Below, piece after piece: positions 46,601 through 57,907 of a DNA stretch of 64,000 bases; within the stretch, counting starts at the first letter, position 1, and each line of letters opens with the position of its first letter. The stretch is from assembly GCF_014843845.1 (NCBI RefSeq), contig NZ_JHQS01000011.1:123869-187868 (forward strand), written 5' to 3'. This DNA is from Mesorhizobium amorphae. GTDB taxonomy: Bacteria; Pseudomonadota; Alphaproteobacteria; Rhizobiales; Rhizobiaceae. A program made the position numbers and the translations under genes. A model generated the notes under the pieces. The model was not told the DNA's origin. It worked only from the letters and a program-made list of their open reading frames with translations, and searched no databases.

Positions 46601-47034
46601 CAGCGCCGCACACTGGCGGCTGCCGTTGCGGCGCCGTGCGGTTCGAGGCCTCGGCCGAACCGCACCATGTCAGCTATTGCCATTGCGGCGATTGCCGGCG
46701 GGCGAGCGGCGCGCCGGTGTCGGCCTTTGTCGGCTTCCTGACCGACCAGATCGCCTTCACCGGCAAGGCGCTGAAGATGTACGAGAACGGGCCGGTGACG
46801 CGCTCGTTCTGCGGCATCTGCGGCTCACCGATCGCCTATGTCGACGAGCGGCTGGAAGACCACATCTACTTCATGCTCGGCGCCATGGACATGCCGGCCT
46901 ATTTCAGGCCGACGCACCACGCCCATGTGCGCGAGCAGCTCCCCTTCCTGCACATGCCGGACGACTTGCCGAGACACCTGAAGACCAGCGTGCCGAGACC
47001 ATCATCGTCTAACCCGGACGGAACACAGTCATGA
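46597..47034 (+). CDS. GFA family (CENP-V/glutathione-dependent formaldehyde-activating-like) protein
   Basis: 145 residues with the full GFA zinc pattern: [26 protein letters not shown] and [11 protein letters not shown]. Family members bind zinc in a Mss4-like fold; the original glutathione-formaldehyde activity does not apply to all. The gene is wedged between pheS and pheT with four-base overlaps on both sides, so it is co-translated with the synthetase subunits. Its function is unknown. Confidence 0.9.
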   Translation: MTAPHTGGCRCGAVRFEASAEPHHVSYCHCGDCRRASGAPVSAFVGFLTDQIAFTGKALKMYENGPVTRSFCGICGSPIAYVDERLEDHIYFMLGAMDMPAYFRPTHHAHVREQLPFLHMPDDLPRHLKTSVPRPSSSNPDGTQS

Positions 47035-49439
47035 AATTCACCCTCTCCTGGCTCAAGGATCACCTCGAGACCGACGCTTCGCTGACGGAAATCGTCGAGC
47101 GGCTGACATCGATCGGCCTCGAAGTCGAACATGTCGACGACAAGGCCGGCCTGAAACCCTTCGTCATCGCCAAGGTGCTGACGGCGGTGCAGCATCCCGA
47201 TGCCGACCGGCTGCGCGTGCTGACCGTCGACACCGGCGACGGCAAGGCTCCCACTCAGGTCGTCTGCGGTGCGCCGAACGCCCGCGCGGGCCTGATCGGC
47301 GCCTTCGCGGCGCCCGGCACCTATGTTCCCGGCATCGATGTGACGCTGACGGTCGGCAAGATCCGCGGCGTCGAGAGCCACGGCATGATGTGCTCGGAGC
47401 GCGAGCTGGAACTGTCGGACGAGCATCACGGCATCATCGACCTGCCTGAGGACGCGCCTGTCGGCACCAGCTTCGCCGCTTACGCGCATCTCGACGATCC
47501 GGTGATCGAGATCAATTTGACGCCGAACCGGCCGGACGCGACCAGCGTCTACGGCATCGCCCGCGATCTCGCCGCGAGCGGGCTCGGCCGCCTCGTCGGC
47601 GGCGCGATCATGCCGCATGCCGGCAGCGGCATGTGCCCGGTGAAGGTGACGATCGAGGCGCCTGAGCTCTGCCCCGGCTTCGCGCTGCGGCTGGTCAAGG
47701 GCGTGAAGAACGGCCCGTCGCCGAAATGGCTGCAGCAGCGGCTGATCGCCATCGGGCTCAGGCCGATCAGCGCGCTGGTCGACATCACCAATTACGTCAC
47801 CTTCGACCGCGGCCGGCCGCTGCATGTGTTCGACGCCAGGAAGGTTGCCGGCAATCTGACCGTGCGGCGGGCGCGCGATGGCGAGAAGGTGCAGGCGCTC
47901 GACGATCGCGAGTACACATTGACGCCGGAGATGTGCGTCATAGCCGACGAGGACGGCGTCGAATCGATCGCCGGCATCATGGGCGGCGAGCATTCCGGCT
48001 GCGACGAGAACACCACCGACGTGCTGATCGAATCCGCACTTTGGGACCCGATCACCACCGCGCGCACCGGCCGCACACTCGGCATCATCAGCGATGCGCG
48101 CTACCGCTTCGAGCGCGGCGTCGACCCGGAATTCATGGTGCCGGGCGTCGAGCTGGCGACGAAACTTGTGCTCGATTTCTGCGGCGGCACGCCGACGGAG
48201 ATGGAAGTGACCGGTTATAGCGGCCACAAGCCGAAGATCGTTGCCTTCCCACTGTTAGAAGTGAAGCGGCTGACCGGCATCGATGTGCCCAGGGCGGAAA
48301 GCCTCGACATCCTTTCGCGCCTCGGCTTCGAGCCGCAGGGCGCGGGCGAGGTCGTCGACGTGAAGGTCCCCTCCTGGAGGCCGGATGTCGACGGCAAGGC
48401 CGATTTGGTCGAGGAAGTCATGCGCATCCATGGCGTCGACAACATCGTGCCGCAGCCGCTCGGCTCACACGACGCGGTCAATTCCAAAATCCTGACCACG
48501 CTGCAGATCCGCACCCGCACGGCCAAGCGGGCGCTTGCCGTGCGCGGCATGATGGAGGCCGTCACCTGGTCGTTCATCCCCGCCAAACAAGCCGAACTGT
48601 TCGGCGGCGGCCAGACCGCGCTGAAGCTCGCCAACCCGATCGCCGCCGACATGTCCGACATGCGGCCTTCGCTGCTGCCCGGTCTGATCGCCGCCGCACA
48701 GCGCAATGCCGACAAGGGCATTGGCGACGTAGCGCTGTTCGAGGTTTCGGGCACCTACGAGGGCGATGGCGCCGACCAGCAGCGGCGCGTCGCCGCCGGC
48801 GTGCGTCGCGGCACCGCCAAGCTCGACGGCTCCGGCCGCAACTGGGCCGGCAATGCCGGTCCGGTCGGCGTGTTTGACGCCAAGGCCGATGCGATCGCCG
48901 CACTCGAAGCCTGCGGCGCGCCGGCCGACCGGCTGCAGATCGAGCCCGGTGGTCCGGCCTGGTACCATCCCGGCCGTTCCGGCACGATCAAGCTCGGGCC
49001 AAAGGTCATTTTGGGTACGTTCGGCGAATTCCATCCGAAGACGCTTGAGGCGCTGGATGTTTCCGGGCCGCTGTGCGGCTTCGAAGTTTTCGTCGACGCC
49101 GTGCCGGAGCCGAAGGCCAAGCCGACGCGGACCAAGCCGAAGCTGGAGCTCTCCGCCTTCCAGGCGGTGAAGCGCGACTTCGCCTTCGTCGTCGACAGAG
49201 GGGTCGAAGCCGGCACGCTGGTGCGCGCGGCTTTGGCCGCCGACAAGAAGCTGATCACCGGCGTCTCGGTGTTCGACATCTTCGAAGGCGCGTCGCTCGG
49301 TGCCGCCAAGAAGTCGATCGCCATCGAGGTGGCGATCCAGCCGGTCGAAAAGACTTTGACCGACGAGGATTTCGAGGCGCTGGCCAGGCGCATCGTCGAG
49401 AATGTCGGCAAGCAGACGGGCGGCGTGCTTAGGGCCTGA
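47031..49439 (+). CDS. pheT: phenylalanine--tRNA ligase beta subunit PheT
   Basis: 802-residue beta subunit. The N-terminus [17 protein letters not shown] leads into an EMAP-like tRNA-binding domain ([26 protein letters not shown]). B3/B4 editing-domain stretches follow ([25 protein letters not shown]), then LIESALWDP, and the C-terminal ferredoxin-like anticodon-binding domain with [13 protein letters not shown]. Length is normal. Starts within the GFA stop. Confidence 0.97.
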   Translation: MKFTLSWLKDHLETDASLTEIVERLTSIGLEVEHVDDKAGLKPFVIAKVLTAVQHPDADRLRVLTVDTGDGKAPTQVVCGAPNARAGLIGAFAAPGTYVPGIDVTLTVGKIRGVESHGMMCSERELELSDEHHGIIDLPEDAPVGTSFAAYAHLDDPVIEINLTPNRPDATSVYGIARDLAASGLGRLVGGAIMPHAGSGMCPVKVTIEAPELCPGFALRLVKGVKNGPSPKWLQQRLIAIGLRPISALVDITNYVTFDRGRPLHVFDARKVAGNLTVRRARDGEKVQALDDREYTLTPEMCVIADEDGVESIAGIMGGEHSGCDENTTDVLIESALWDPITTARTGRTLGIISDARYRFERGVDPEFMVPGVELATKLVLDFCGGTPTEMEVTGYSGHKPKIVAFPLLEVKRLTGIDVPRAESLDILSRLGFEPQGAGEVVDVKVPSWRPDVDGKADLVEEVMRIHGVDNIVPQPLGSHDAVNSKILTTLQIRTRTAKRALAVRGMMEAVTWSFIPAKQAELFGGGQTALKLANPIAADMSDMRPSLLPGLIAAAQRNADKGIGDVALFEVSGTYEGDGADQQRRVAAGVRRGTAKLDGSGRNWAGNAGPVGVFDAKADAIAALEACGAPADRLQIEPGGPAWYHPGRSGTIKLGPKVILGTFGEFHPKTLEALDVSGPLCGFEVFVDAVPEPKAKPTRTKPKLELSAFQAVKRDFAFVVDRGVEAGTLVRAALAADKKLITGVSVFDIFEGASLGAAKKSIAIEVAIQPVEKTLTDEDFEALARRIVENVGKQTGGVLRA

Positions 49440-49478
49440 GGGATTGCGGACAGGTGGCGAATCGCTCTCCAAAGGGCG

Positions 49479-50081
49479 ATGGACTATTTGCGCTATGCCG
49501 GCCTCTCCTTCGAAGAGCAGCGCGCTGCGTTTCTCGGCATCGTCGCGGCTGAACCGTTGCTTGTCGAAGCGCTGGTGCGGGCACGCCAGCTTGACCTGCC
49601 GGACTGGCTGGTGGTGTCCGGCGCGCTCTACAACAGCATCTGGAACCACCTCACCGGCAAGCCGCCGGGCTACGGCATCAAGGATGTCGACCTGTTCTAT
49701 TTCGATGACAGCGACCTGTCCTACGAGGCCGAGGACGCGGTCATTCGCCGGGCGGCGAAGCATTTCGCGGAGCTGACGCTGCCAGTCGAAGTGCGCAACC
49801 AGGCGCGGGTGCATCTGTGGTATCCGGCCAAGTTCGGGCAGCCCTGCCCGCAGTATGCGAGTTCCAGCGAGTCGGTTCGCCATTTCGCTTCGAAGACCCA
49901 TGCGGTGGGTGTTCGATGCGATGCTGATGGGCAGTTGGAGCTGGTGGCGCCGTTCGGGCTCGACGACATTTTTTCGTTTCGTATCACGCCGAACCGGGCG
50001 TTGGACAACCAGCGGACGCATGAGGCGAAGGGTGCGCGGGCGAAGGAGAACTGGCCGGAGATTGCTGTTGTGCCGTGGTAG
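49479..50081 (+). CDS. nucleotidyltransferase family protein (DUF925)
   Basis: 200 residues: MDYLRYAGLSFEEQRAAFLG, DLPDWLVVSGALYNSIWNHL, then GYGIKDVDLFYFDD with the acidic D-x-D of a pol-beta-type nucleotidyltransferase, and VEVRNQARVHLWYPAKFG. It matches the DUF925 nucleotidyltransferase-like family, whose substrate is unknown. It lies 39 bases after pheT on the same strand. Start at 49479 follows AAAGGGCG. Confidence 0.88.
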   Translation: MDYLRYAGLSFEEQRAAFLGIVAAEPLLVEALVRARQLDLPDWLVVSGALYNSIWNHLTGKPPGYGIKDVDLFYFDDSDLSYEAEDAVIRRAAKHFAELTLPVEVRNQARVHLWYPAKFGQPCPQYASSSESVRHFASKTHAVGVRCDADGQLELVAPFGLDDIFSFRITPNRALDNQRTHEAKGARAKENWPEIAVVPW

Positions 50082-50132
50082 GATTGCTATGCCTTAACGC
50101 TCGGCTCGGTGATGCCGAAGTCGGCGGGACAG

Positions 50133-50184
50133 CGCCCCCCTCTGTCCTACCGGACATCTCCCCCTCAAGGGGGGGAGATTGGCA
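50133..50184 (+). repeat. 52-bp Mesorhizobium-type intergenic repeat, copy 1
   Basis: A 52-bp element with CCCCCCTCTGTCC, CGGACATCTCCCCC and GGGGGGGAGATTGGC blocks. Its inner part TCTCCCCC/GGGGGAGA is self-complementary. It pairs with an inverted copy at 50241-50292 (50 of 52 positions identical). The region 50082-50381 holds these repeats and no gene I can support. Confidence 0.85.
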
Positions 50185-50240
50185 ACTTCGCCGTCTCGCC
50201 TCGCTTTCAGCGTTGAGGATTGGCGAAAGCCGAGATGACG

Positions 50241-50292
50241 GCCAATCTCCCCCCCTTGAGGGGGAGATGTCCGGCAGGACAGAGGGGGGTGC
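50241..50292 (-). repeat. 52-bp Mesorhizobium-type intergenic repeat, copy 2 (inverted)
   Basis: Reverse complement of the element at 50133-50184 with two differences; a 56-base spacer lies between them. Together they can form a 52-bp stem, and each copy can also fold by itself. Such pairs are widespread in Mesorhizobium intergenic DNA. Confidence 0.85.
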
Positions 50293-50381
50293 CTCGCGCC
50301 AACGTTCTGGCATTTTTCTGTGCGCGATTTTCGAAAAAAGGAGACGCCGAAGCGCCCCCTTTTCTACTCTACCTATCACGC

Positions 50382-51377
<996 letters not shown>

Positions 51378-51483
51378 CACGCGTCTCCTTTGTTTGCTTG
51401 TTTGCGATGCCGGAGAGATAGCGCCTTGCTTCACGTTCGATAATCGGCTCTTGTTTGCACAGGTTGCTCTAAAAGATAGATCA

Positions 51484-52374
51484 ATGAACCGAGCGCACCT
51501 TTCACAGCTGGCGGTGCTGGCAACCGTCGCCCAATGCGGCAGCTTTCGCGGCGCGGCCAGGGAGCTGGCTATTGCGCCTTCTGCGGTCAGCCATGCGGTG
51601 TCCAGCCTGGAGGCGCGGCTCGGCGTGCGACTGCTAGCGCGCAGCACGCGCAGCGTCGCCCCGACCGAGGAAGGTGCGCAGCTGCTTGAGCGTCTGCGGC
51701 CGGCGCTATCGGAGATCGATTTGGCGCTCGAATCGGCCGTCGAGGCGCGCAACCGGCCGGCCGGCAACCTCAGGCTGACCGTGCCACGCACCGCTGCCCA
51801 TCTGGCGCTGACGCCCCGGCTTAGCGCCTTTGCCCAGGCCTATCCCGACATCGTGCTGGAGATCGTCATCGAGGATCGCTTCACTGACGTGGTCGAAGGC
51901 GGCTTCGACGCCGGCGTGCGGCTCGACGAGAGCTTGCAGCGCGACATGATCGCGGTGCGCATAGGGCCCGACATCCGCGGCGCGGTGGTCGGTGCGCCGT
52001 CCTATTTCGCGAGCATGCCCAGACCGCGTCACCCGGGTGATCTCGCCGACCATCGCTGCATCCGCTTCCGATTTTCCAGCGGCATCCTCTACCGCTGGGA
52101 ATTCGAGAAGGAGGGCGAGGAGATCGAGATCGCCGCTCAAGGCCCGCTGATCCTCGACGAGGATCATCTGATCGCCCAGGCGGCGATCGACGGCGCCGGT
52201 CTTGCCTTCGTGTTCGAAGACTATGTTCGCGATGCCATCGGCGACGGCAAGCTGATCCGCGTGCTGGAGGACTGGTGCCCGACCTTCGACGGCTTCTTCG
52301 TCTATTATCCGAGCCGGCGGCAGATGCGACCGGCATTGCGCGCCTTCGTCGACTTCTTCAAGGTGAGTGGTTGA
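51484..52374 (+). CDS. LysR family transcriptional regulator
   Basis: 296 residues: winged-helix N-terminus with FRGAARELAIAPSAVSHAVSSL as the recognition helix-turn-helix, then a periplasmic-binding-like effector domain (DIVLEIVIEDRFTDVVEGGF, GVRLDESL). It is divergent from the aldo/keto reductase, with a 106-base shared promoter region (51378-51483), so it probably controls that gene and itself. Start at 51484. Confidence 0.95.
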   Translation: MNRAHLSQLAVLATVAQCGSFRGAARELAIAPSAVSHAVSSLEARLGVRLLARSTRSVAPTEEGAQLLERLRPALSEIDLALESAVEARNRPAGNLRLTVPRTAAHLALTPRLSAFAQAYPDIVLEIVIEDRFTDVVEGGFDAGVRLDESLQRDMIAVRIGPDIRGAVVGAPSYFASMPRPRHPGDLADHRCIRFRFSSGILYRWEFEKEGEEIEIAAQGPLILDEDHLIAQAAIDGAGLAFVFEDYVRDAIGDGKLIRVLEDWCPTFDGFFVYYPSRRQMRPALRAFVDFFKVSG

Positions 52375-52404
52375 CCGGACGAAAGCCGGCCCAGCAATCG
52401 TTGA

Positions 52405-52989
52405 ATGGCCATGGCGACAATGATCACCAACAACACGAACCGCTATGGCTGGGCGGCGATCGCGCTGCATTGGCTGATCGCGTTGATCTTCATCGGCCAG
52501 TTCGCGCTCGGCTTCATCATGGTGCGGATCGAGAGCCAGCGCACGGCCTTCGAGCTGATCCAGCTGCACAAGTCCTTCGGCTTTCTGCTGCTCGGCCTGG
52601 TGACCCTGCGCATCGCCTGGCGCCTCGGCAATGCGGCGCCGGCGCTGCCGCGGTCGGTCGGGGCCTTGGAGCGCCGGGCGGCGCCGCTCGCGCATTTCGC
52701 GCTCTACGCGTTTCAGCTCGCCTTGCCGCTTTCCGGCTGGGCGCTGGTCTCGGTCTCGATGCTGGAAATCCCCAGCATGCCGTTCAACCTGTTCGTCATG
52801 CCGAATTTGCCGCTTGCCATGTCGGACGCGGCGGAGAGCTTCTGGACGGAAGCGCACTGGTATCTTGCCTATGCCGGCATCGCTCTTGTCGTTCTGCATG
52901 CGCTGGCTGCGCTGCGGCATCATTTCTGGTTGCGCGACAGCGTGCTCGTTCGCATGATCACACCTTCGTCAGATCAAGAGATGGAATAG
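52405..52989 (+). CDS. cytochrome b561-type di-haem membrane protein
   Basis: 194 residues with four membrane helices. Candidate haem-ligating histidines lie in IALHWLIALIF, LIQLHKSFGFLLLG, LAHFALYAFQLALPLSGWA and VVLHALAALRHHF. Such cytochromes pass electrons across the inner membrane to or from quinone. It is followed by a YceI-family gene, a frequent partner pairing. No CydB or nitrate-reductase genes are nearby. Confidence 0.92.
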   Translation: MAMATMITNNTNRYGWAAIALHWLIALIFIGQFALGFIMVRIESQRTAFELIQLHKSFGFLLLGLVTLRIAWRLGNAAPALPRSVGALERRAAPLAHFALYAFQLALPLSGWALVSVSMLEIPSMPFNLFVMPNLPLAMSDAAESFWTEAHWYLAYAGIALVVLHALAALRHHFWLRDSVLVRMITPSSDQEME

Positions 52990-53055
52990 GACGGGCGGCT
53001 GATACGTTCATGGGGCGAGGACGCAGACAGTGCGTGTCTCCAGAAGGAAAAAACC

Positions 53056-53631
53056 ATGTATGCGCGCATCCTCGGATTGGCGGCTATTGCCGCTTGCCTT
53101 GCCATGCCTGTTTTCGCCGCGGTGGCGCTGAGCGACGCCGCCGGCAGCTATACGATCAGCCCGGCGGGTTCGAGCATCCGCTTCACCATCGGCAAGGCCG
53201 GCGGCGGCGGCTTCGACGGCGCCTTCGCCCGTTTCAAGGGCACGATCCGCATCGACAACAGCGATGTCGGGCGCTCCGCTGTCAATCTCACCATCTATCC
53301 GGAAAGCGTCGGCACCGGCCAGAACCGCATCGATGCGTTCCTGCGCTCCGACGCGGTGTTCGACGCGGCCAACAGCCCGGAAATCCAGTTCCGCTCGACA
53401 AGCGTCAAGCGCACCAGCGACACGACGGCTTTGGTCACCGGCCAGCTGACGGCGCGCGGCAAGACATTTGCCGAAAAATTCACCGCCGAACTCGGCGGCC
53501 TCAAGGGTGGAACGATCAAATTCCACGTCACCGGCAAGGTGCTCAGATCGCGCTACGGCATGGATGTCGGCACGCCGATCTATTCCAACGTCGTCAACTT
53601 CGACATGACGCTGACCGGCAAAAGGGGCTGA
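53056..53631 (+). CDS. YceI family periplasmic protein
   Basis: 191 residues with a clear signal peptide ([17 protein letters not shown], cleavage after VFA). The lipocalin-like YceI fold has [19 protein letters not shown] and FKGTIRIDN, then VDVT-type strands through [11 protein letters not shown]. YceI proteins bind isoprenoid quinone-like lipids in the periplasm. The gene directly follows cytochrome b561, so a shared electron-transfer role is likely but unproven. Confidence 0.92.
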   Translation: MYARILGLAAIAACLAMPVFAAVALSDAAGSYTISPAGSSIRFTIGKAGGGGFDGAFARFKGTIRIDNSDVGRSAVNLTIYPESVGTGQNRIDAFLRSDAVFDAANSPEIQFRSTSVKRTSDTTALVTGQLTARGKTFAEKFTAELGGLKGGTIKFHVTGKVLRSRYGMDVGTPIYSNVVNFDMTLTGKRG

Positions 53632-53713
53632 ACGCTTTCTGGTTCCTCGCATTGGCTTTTCCATCGATTTCGGGCAAACCTCGACGCCTGCAATCAAGAG
53701 ATGGAGAAGCCGC

Positions 53714-54700
53714 ATGTTCCGATGGGGTGTTTTGTCGACGGCCAAGATCGGCCGCGAGCAATTGTTGCCGGCGATCGTCGAGGCGGAGAACGGCGTGCTG
53801 TCGGCGATCGCCAGCCGCGACCTGTCGAAGGCGCGTGCGCTGGCCGACCGTTTCGGCGCGCCGCATGCCTTCGGCTCCTATGAAGAGCTGCTGGCTTCCA
53901 AGGACATCGACGGCGTCTATATCCCGCTGCCGACCTCGCAGCATGTCGAATGGACGGCCAAAGCGATCGAGGCCGGCAAGCATGTGCTGGTCGAAAAGCC
54001 GCTGGCGCTCGACGCCAAGGACATCGCTCCGCTGATCAAGCTGCGCGACGCCAAAAAAGTCCTGGTGTGCGAAGCCTTCATGGTCACCTACCACCCGCAA
54101 TGGATCAAGGTGCGCGACCTTATCGCTGGCGGCGCCATCGGCCGGCTGCGCCATGTGCAGGGCGCGTTCTCCTACTACAATGTCGACCCCAAGAACATGC
54201 GCAACCAGCTCGATCTCGGCGGCGGCGCGCTGCCCGACATCGGCGTCTATCCGACGGTTTCGACGCGCTTTTCGACCGGCAAGGAGCCGTTGCGCGTGCA
54301 GGCGACGATCGAGCGCGACAAGATTTTCGGCACCGACATCTACTCCTCGATCCGTGCCGATTTCGGCGACTTCGAACTGTCCTTCTATTTGTCGACGCAG
54401 ATGGCGGCCCGGCAGGTGATGGTGTTCCACGGCGAGAACGGTTTCATCGAGGTGTTCTCGCCGTTCAATGCCGGGCTTTACGACCATCACCGCATCGAGC
54501 TGCACAACCAGAACCACACGGAAGCCCAAGTGTTCCGCTTCCCCGGCACGCAGCAGTACCGGCTGGAGGTCGAGACCTTTGCCCGTGCGGCCCAGGGCGG
54601 CAAAGAGCGCGTCTTCACGCTGGAGGAATCGGTGCTCAACCAGAAGGTCATCGACGCCATCTTCCGTGCCGGCGACAAGGACGGCTGGGAGAACGTCTGA
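53714..54700 (+). CDS. Gfo/Idh/MocA family oxidoreductase
   Basis: 328 residues. N-terminal Rossmann fold [18 protein letters not shown], then the family EKP motif in [26 protein letters not shown] and a C-terminal alpha/beta domain with a [12 protein letters not shown] stretch. It acts on a sugar or other polyol with NAD(P). The substrate is unknown. It is 31 bases from the FAD dehydrogenase gene. Confidence 0.93.
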   Translation: MFRWGVLSTAKIGREQLLPAIVEAENGVLSAIASRDLSKARALADRFGAPHAFGSYEELLASKDIDGVYIPLPTSQHVEWTAKAIEAGKHVLVEKPLALDAKDIAPLIKLRDAKKVLVCEAFMVTYHPQWIKVRDLIAGGAIGRLRHVQGAFSYYNVDPKNMRNQLDLGGGALPDIGVYPTVSTRFSTGKEPLRVQATIERDKIFGTDIYSSIRADFGDFELSFYLSTQMAARQVMVFHGENGFIEVFSPFNAGLYDHHRIELHNQNHTEAQVFRFPGTQQYRLEVETFARAAQGGKERVFTLEESVLNQKVIDAIFRAGDKDGWENV

Positions 54701-54730
54701 TACTTTTCTAAAGCCTGGGGGGAGAGAAAG

Positions 54731-56389
54731 ATGGCTGACGATGCGGATGTGATCATTGTCGGGGCGGGGCTGGCCGGCCTCGTCGCGGCGGCGGAACTGG
54801 CGGAGACCGGCAAGAAAACCATCATCGTCGACCAGGAGCCGGAGCAGTCGCTGGGTGGCCAGGCGTTCTGGTCGTTCGGCGGCCTCTTCCTCGTCGATTC
54901 GCCGGAACAGCGGCGCATGCGCATCCGCGATTCGCATGATCTGGCGCTTGAGGACTGGATGGGCACGGCGGCCTTCGACCGGCCGGAGGATTTCTGGCCG
55001 CGCAAATGGGCCGAGGCCTATGTCGGCTTCGCCGCCGGTGAAAAGCGCTCCTGGCTGATGCAGCGTGGCATAAAATTCTTTCCGGTCGTCGGCTGGGCCG
55101 AGCGCGGCGGTGGTAATGCGATCGGCCACGGCAATTCGGTGCCGCGCTTCCACATCACCTGGGGCACCGGCCCCGGCGTGCTCGAACCTTTTGTCCAGCG
55201 CGTGCGCGAGGCCGAGAAGCGCGGGTTGATAAGCTTCAGGTTCCGCCACCGCGTCAACGAGCTGACGCGGTCGGGCAAGACGGTGACCGGCGTGCGCGGC
55301 GATATCCTCGAGCCAAGCACTATCGAGCGCGGCCGCAAGAGTTCGCGCGAGATTTCAGGCGATTTCGAGCTCAGGGCGCAGGCGGTGATCGTCGCCTCCG
55401 GCGGCATCGGCGCCAATCCCGAGCTGGTGCGCAAGAACTGGCCGCAGCGGCTGGGCACGCCGCCAAGGCGCATGATCACCGGCGTGCCCGACCATGTCGA
55501 CGGCCGCATGCTCGGGATCACGGAGGCGGCCGGCGGCTCGATCATCAACCGCGACCGCATGTGGCACTATGTCGAGGGGATAAAAAACTGGGCGCCGATG
55601 TGGACCGACCATGCCATCCGCATCCTGCCCGGCCCGTCCTCGCTGTGGCTCGACGCGCGCGGCAAGCGCCTGCCGGTGCCGCTCTATCCCGGCTTCGATA
55701 CGCTGGGTACGCTCAGCCACATCATAAGCACCGGCTTCGACTATTCCTGGTTCATCCTGACCAAGAAAATCATCCAGAAGGAGTTCGCCCTGTCGGGCTC
55801 CGAGCAGAACCCGGACCTGACGAACAAGAGCTGGCGGCAGGTGCTGGGGCGCGCGACATCAGGCATTCCGGGTCCGGTCAAGGCGTTCATGGAAAAGGGC
55901 GAGGACTTTATCGTCGAGGCCGAATTGCCAACGCTGGTCGCGCGCATGAACAAGCTGGCCGGCGGCGAGCCCTTGCTCGACGTCGCCAAGGTCGAGCGCG
56001 AGATCCGCGCCCGTGACCTGCAGCTCGACAACCCCTTCTCGAAGGACATGCAGATCACGGCGCTGCGCGGCGCGCGCGCCTATCTCGGCGACAGACTGAT
56101 CCGCACGGCCAAGCCGCACAAGATGCTCGATCCGGCAAACGGGCCGCTGATCGCGGTGCGCCTCAACATCCTCACGCGCAAGACGCTGGGCGGCCTGCAG
56201 ACCGACCTCGACAGCCGTGTTCTCGGCGCCGACGGCCAGCCGGTCGAAGGGCTTTATGCAGTCGGTGAAGCCGCCGGCTTCGGCGGCGGCGGCGTGCATG
56301 GATATGCCGCGCTTGAAGGCACCTTCCTCGGCGGCTGTATTTTCTCGGGCCGCAGCGCGGGGCGAGCCGCCGCCGCGGCGGTCGGGTGA
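54731..56389 (+). CDS. FAD-binding dehydrogenase (KstD/fumarate-reductase flavoprotein family)
   Basis: 552 residues. N-terminal dinucleotide-binding motif DVIIVGAGLAGLVAAAELAE, then IIVDQEPEQSLGGQAFWSFGG, an internal VIVASGGIGANPEL and the C-terminal GLYAVGEAAGFGGGGVHGYA FAD-binding stretch. It resembles the 3-ketosteroid dehydrogenase/FRD flavoprotein group. No steroid-catabolic genes are nearby. Preceded by GGGGGGAGAGAAAG. Confidence 0.9.
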   Translation: MADDADVIIVGAGLAGLVAAAELAETGKKTIIVDQEPEQSLGGQAFWSFGGLFLVDSPEQRRMRIRDSHDLALEDWMGTAAFDRPEDFWPRKWAEAYVGFAAGEKRSWLMQRGIKFFPVVGWAERGGGNAIGHGNSVPRFHITWGTGPGVLEPFVQRVREAEKRGLISFRFRHRVNELTRSGKTVTGVRGDILEPSTIERGRKSSREISGDFELRAQAVIVASGGIGANPELVRKNWPQRLGTPPRRMITGVPDHVDGRMLGITEAAGGSIINRDRMWHYVEGIKNWAPMWTDHAIRILPGPSSLWLDARGKRLPVPLYPGFDTLGTLSHIISTGFDYSWFILTKKIIQKEFALSGSEQNPDLTNKSWRQVLGRATSGIPGPVKAFMEKGEDFIVEAELPTLVARMNKLAGGEPLLDVAKVEREIRARDLQLDNPFSKDMQITALRGARAYLGDRLIRTAKPHKMLDPANGPLIAVRLNILTRKTLGGLQTDLDSRVLGADGQPVEGLYAVGEAAGFGGGGVHGYAALEGTFLGGCIFSGRSAGRAAAAAVG

Positions 56390-56395
56390 ACGGAA

Positions 56396-56421
56396 ACGGC
56401 GCCCGCACGCGGACGCCGTTG
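56396..56421. terminator. hairpin between convergent genes
   Basis: AACGGCG (56396-56402) pairs with CGCCGTT (56415-56421), located between the FAD dehydrogenase and the convergent hydrolase. There is no strong U-tract, so termination is uncertain; it may serve both strands. Confidence 0.4.
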
Positions 56422-56444
56422 TCTCTCTGGAATTACGAGCGAGG

Positions 56445-57341
56445 CTATGCCTTGGCTCCCGCACCGCTGAGCGCCAGGTGCAAGGTCTCCGCGAACCGGT
56501 CGGGGTAAGGGGCAAATCCCATATGGTCGCCGGGAAAGGCGACCCGCCTGGTGCCAAGCTTGTCGGCCAATGCCTTGCCCATGCCATCGATCGGTTGGCC
56601 GACGGAGTCTTCGCCGATGCCGATCACGACAGGGGCGCCACGCAGCGCGTCGACGTCGGGGTGGTAGAGCGACAGCGGCATGATACCGTGCGCCAGCCAG
56701 TATTCGAAATTGCCGCTCACCCGGGCAAAGGTTTCGGCCGCCTCCGGCGTCGAGGCAAACTGCGGCGCCGCCGGCTGTTCGGTGTCTTCCTGCCCGGCCC
56801 CGTCGTGATCCGGTCCCTCGGACAGGCCATTTTCGCTGAAGAATTTCTGCATCGCCGCCTCGACGCCGTGACTGCGATAGGTGTCGTGCAGCTCGCGCAT
56901 GCCGGCCACGGCTTGCGACGGGTCGTCGAGCATCATCATGCTCGGCGGCTCATGTGCCACCAGCACACGCACACGCCCAGGATGGCGGGCGGCGAGGTTG
57001 AGCCCGATCTGGGCGCCGCCGCTGGTGCCGAACACATAGGCCGGGCCGACGCCGAGCGCCTCGATCAGCCGTGCGGCATCGTCACCGTGGACATCGAGGC
57101 TCTGCGCCTCGGCCTGCCCGTCGAACGTGCTGCGCGAATTGCCACGCGGGTCGTAGGCGACCACCGTGTAGCGGTCGGCGAGGTGGCGCGCGACATCGGC
57201 GAAGACGCCGGCGTCCTGCGGCCCGCCGGGGATGATCAGCAGCACCGGGCCGGAACCACGCGTCTCGTAGTAGAGGCTAGCGCCCGGTACTTTCAGCGTC
57301 GACGCGGTGATGCCGTTGCGGGTCGTGTCCTGATAATTCAT
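56445..57341 (-). CDS. alpha/beta hydrolase
   Basis: 298 residues. Oxyanion-side LLIIPGGPQDAGVF, VVAYDPRGNSRS, the nucleophile elbow FGTSGGAQIGLNLA, a GIGEDSVGQ acid region and GDHMGFAPYPDRF with the catalytic His. The sequence is typical of soluble esterase/peroxidase-type hydrolases. Start at 57341 follows CAGAGGAGATATTGCC. It may be cotranscribed from the VOC gene upstream. The substrate is unknown. Confidence 0.9.
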   Translation of the reverse strand: MNYQDTTRNGITASTLKVPGASLYYETRGSGPVLLIIPGGPQDAGVFADVARHLADRYTVVAYDPRGNSRSTFDGQAEAQSLDVHGDDAARLIEALGVGPAYVFGTSGGAQIGLNLAARHPGRVRVLVAHEPPSMMMLDDPSQAVAGMRELHDTYRSHGVEAAMQKFFSENGLSEGPDHDGAGQEDTEQPAAPQFASTPEAAETFARVSGNFEYWLAHGIMPLSLYHPDVDALRGAPVVIGIGEDSVGQPIDGMGKALADKLGTRRVAFPGDHMGFAPYPDRFAETLHLALSGAGAKA

Positions 57342-57394
57342 GGCAATATCTCCTCTGGGTTCAAAAAAAGGATGCTCGGCAGCGATGGCTTCGC

Positions 57395-57760
57395 CTATCT
57401 GCTGGCAAGGACCATGCGGTTGCCTTCGCTGTCGCGGAATTCGGCGACTGTGCGGCCCGGCTGCCACGGTGCTTCCTGCGGCTCGCTGACGATCTCGACG
57501 CCACGCGCCTTCAGGGCCGCGGTCGTCTGTTCGACATTGTCGTCGACCAGGACCAGCACCGGTTCCGTGCTTGGCGCTGCGTTCGCCCGCCTGACGAAAT
57601 GCAGGTTGGTGACCGCATGGGGAAATGCCAGCTCGATCCAACGCCAGCCACTGTCGCCCATCGACTGGTCAGCTATGAGCTGGCAGGCAAGGTGACCGGT
57701 GTAGAACGCCTTGGCGCGGTCCTGGTCGAACACGGGAAGTTCGGCAAACTGGATATGCAT
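57395..57760 (-). CDS. VOC family protein
   Basis: 121 residues with the glyoxalase/extradiol fold: FAELPVFDQDRAKAFYTGHL, WRWIELAFPHAVTNLHFV and a C-terminal TVAEFRDSEGNRMVLA strand. Candidate metal ligands include His2 and the C-terminal region. Start at 57760 (MHIQFAELPV); an in-frame ATG five codons upstream is possible. Divergent from the 57908 gene. Confidence 0.85.
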   Translation of the reverse strand: MHIQFAELPVFDQDRAKAFYTGHLACQLIADQSMGDSGWRWIELAFPHAVTNLHFVRRANAAPSTEPVLVLVDDNVEQTTAALKARGVEIVSEPQEAPWQPGRTVAEFRDSEGNRMVLASR

Positions 57761-57907
57761 GATGTCTCTCCTCATCACAGAGACCGCGGCGCGGCCTCGA
57801 CCGATGAAAGACGACGGAGGCGATCGAAAAGATTCGCAGGATGCCGAGAATCTTTTTGGCGATGCGCAACGTCTTTCTCGTGCAGACCCCCCAATCAGGA
57901 GACAACA

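Noticed and set aside
50133..50292. CRISPR-like repeat unit
   Set aside because: There are only two copies in inverted, not direct, orientation, with no spacer array or cas genes.
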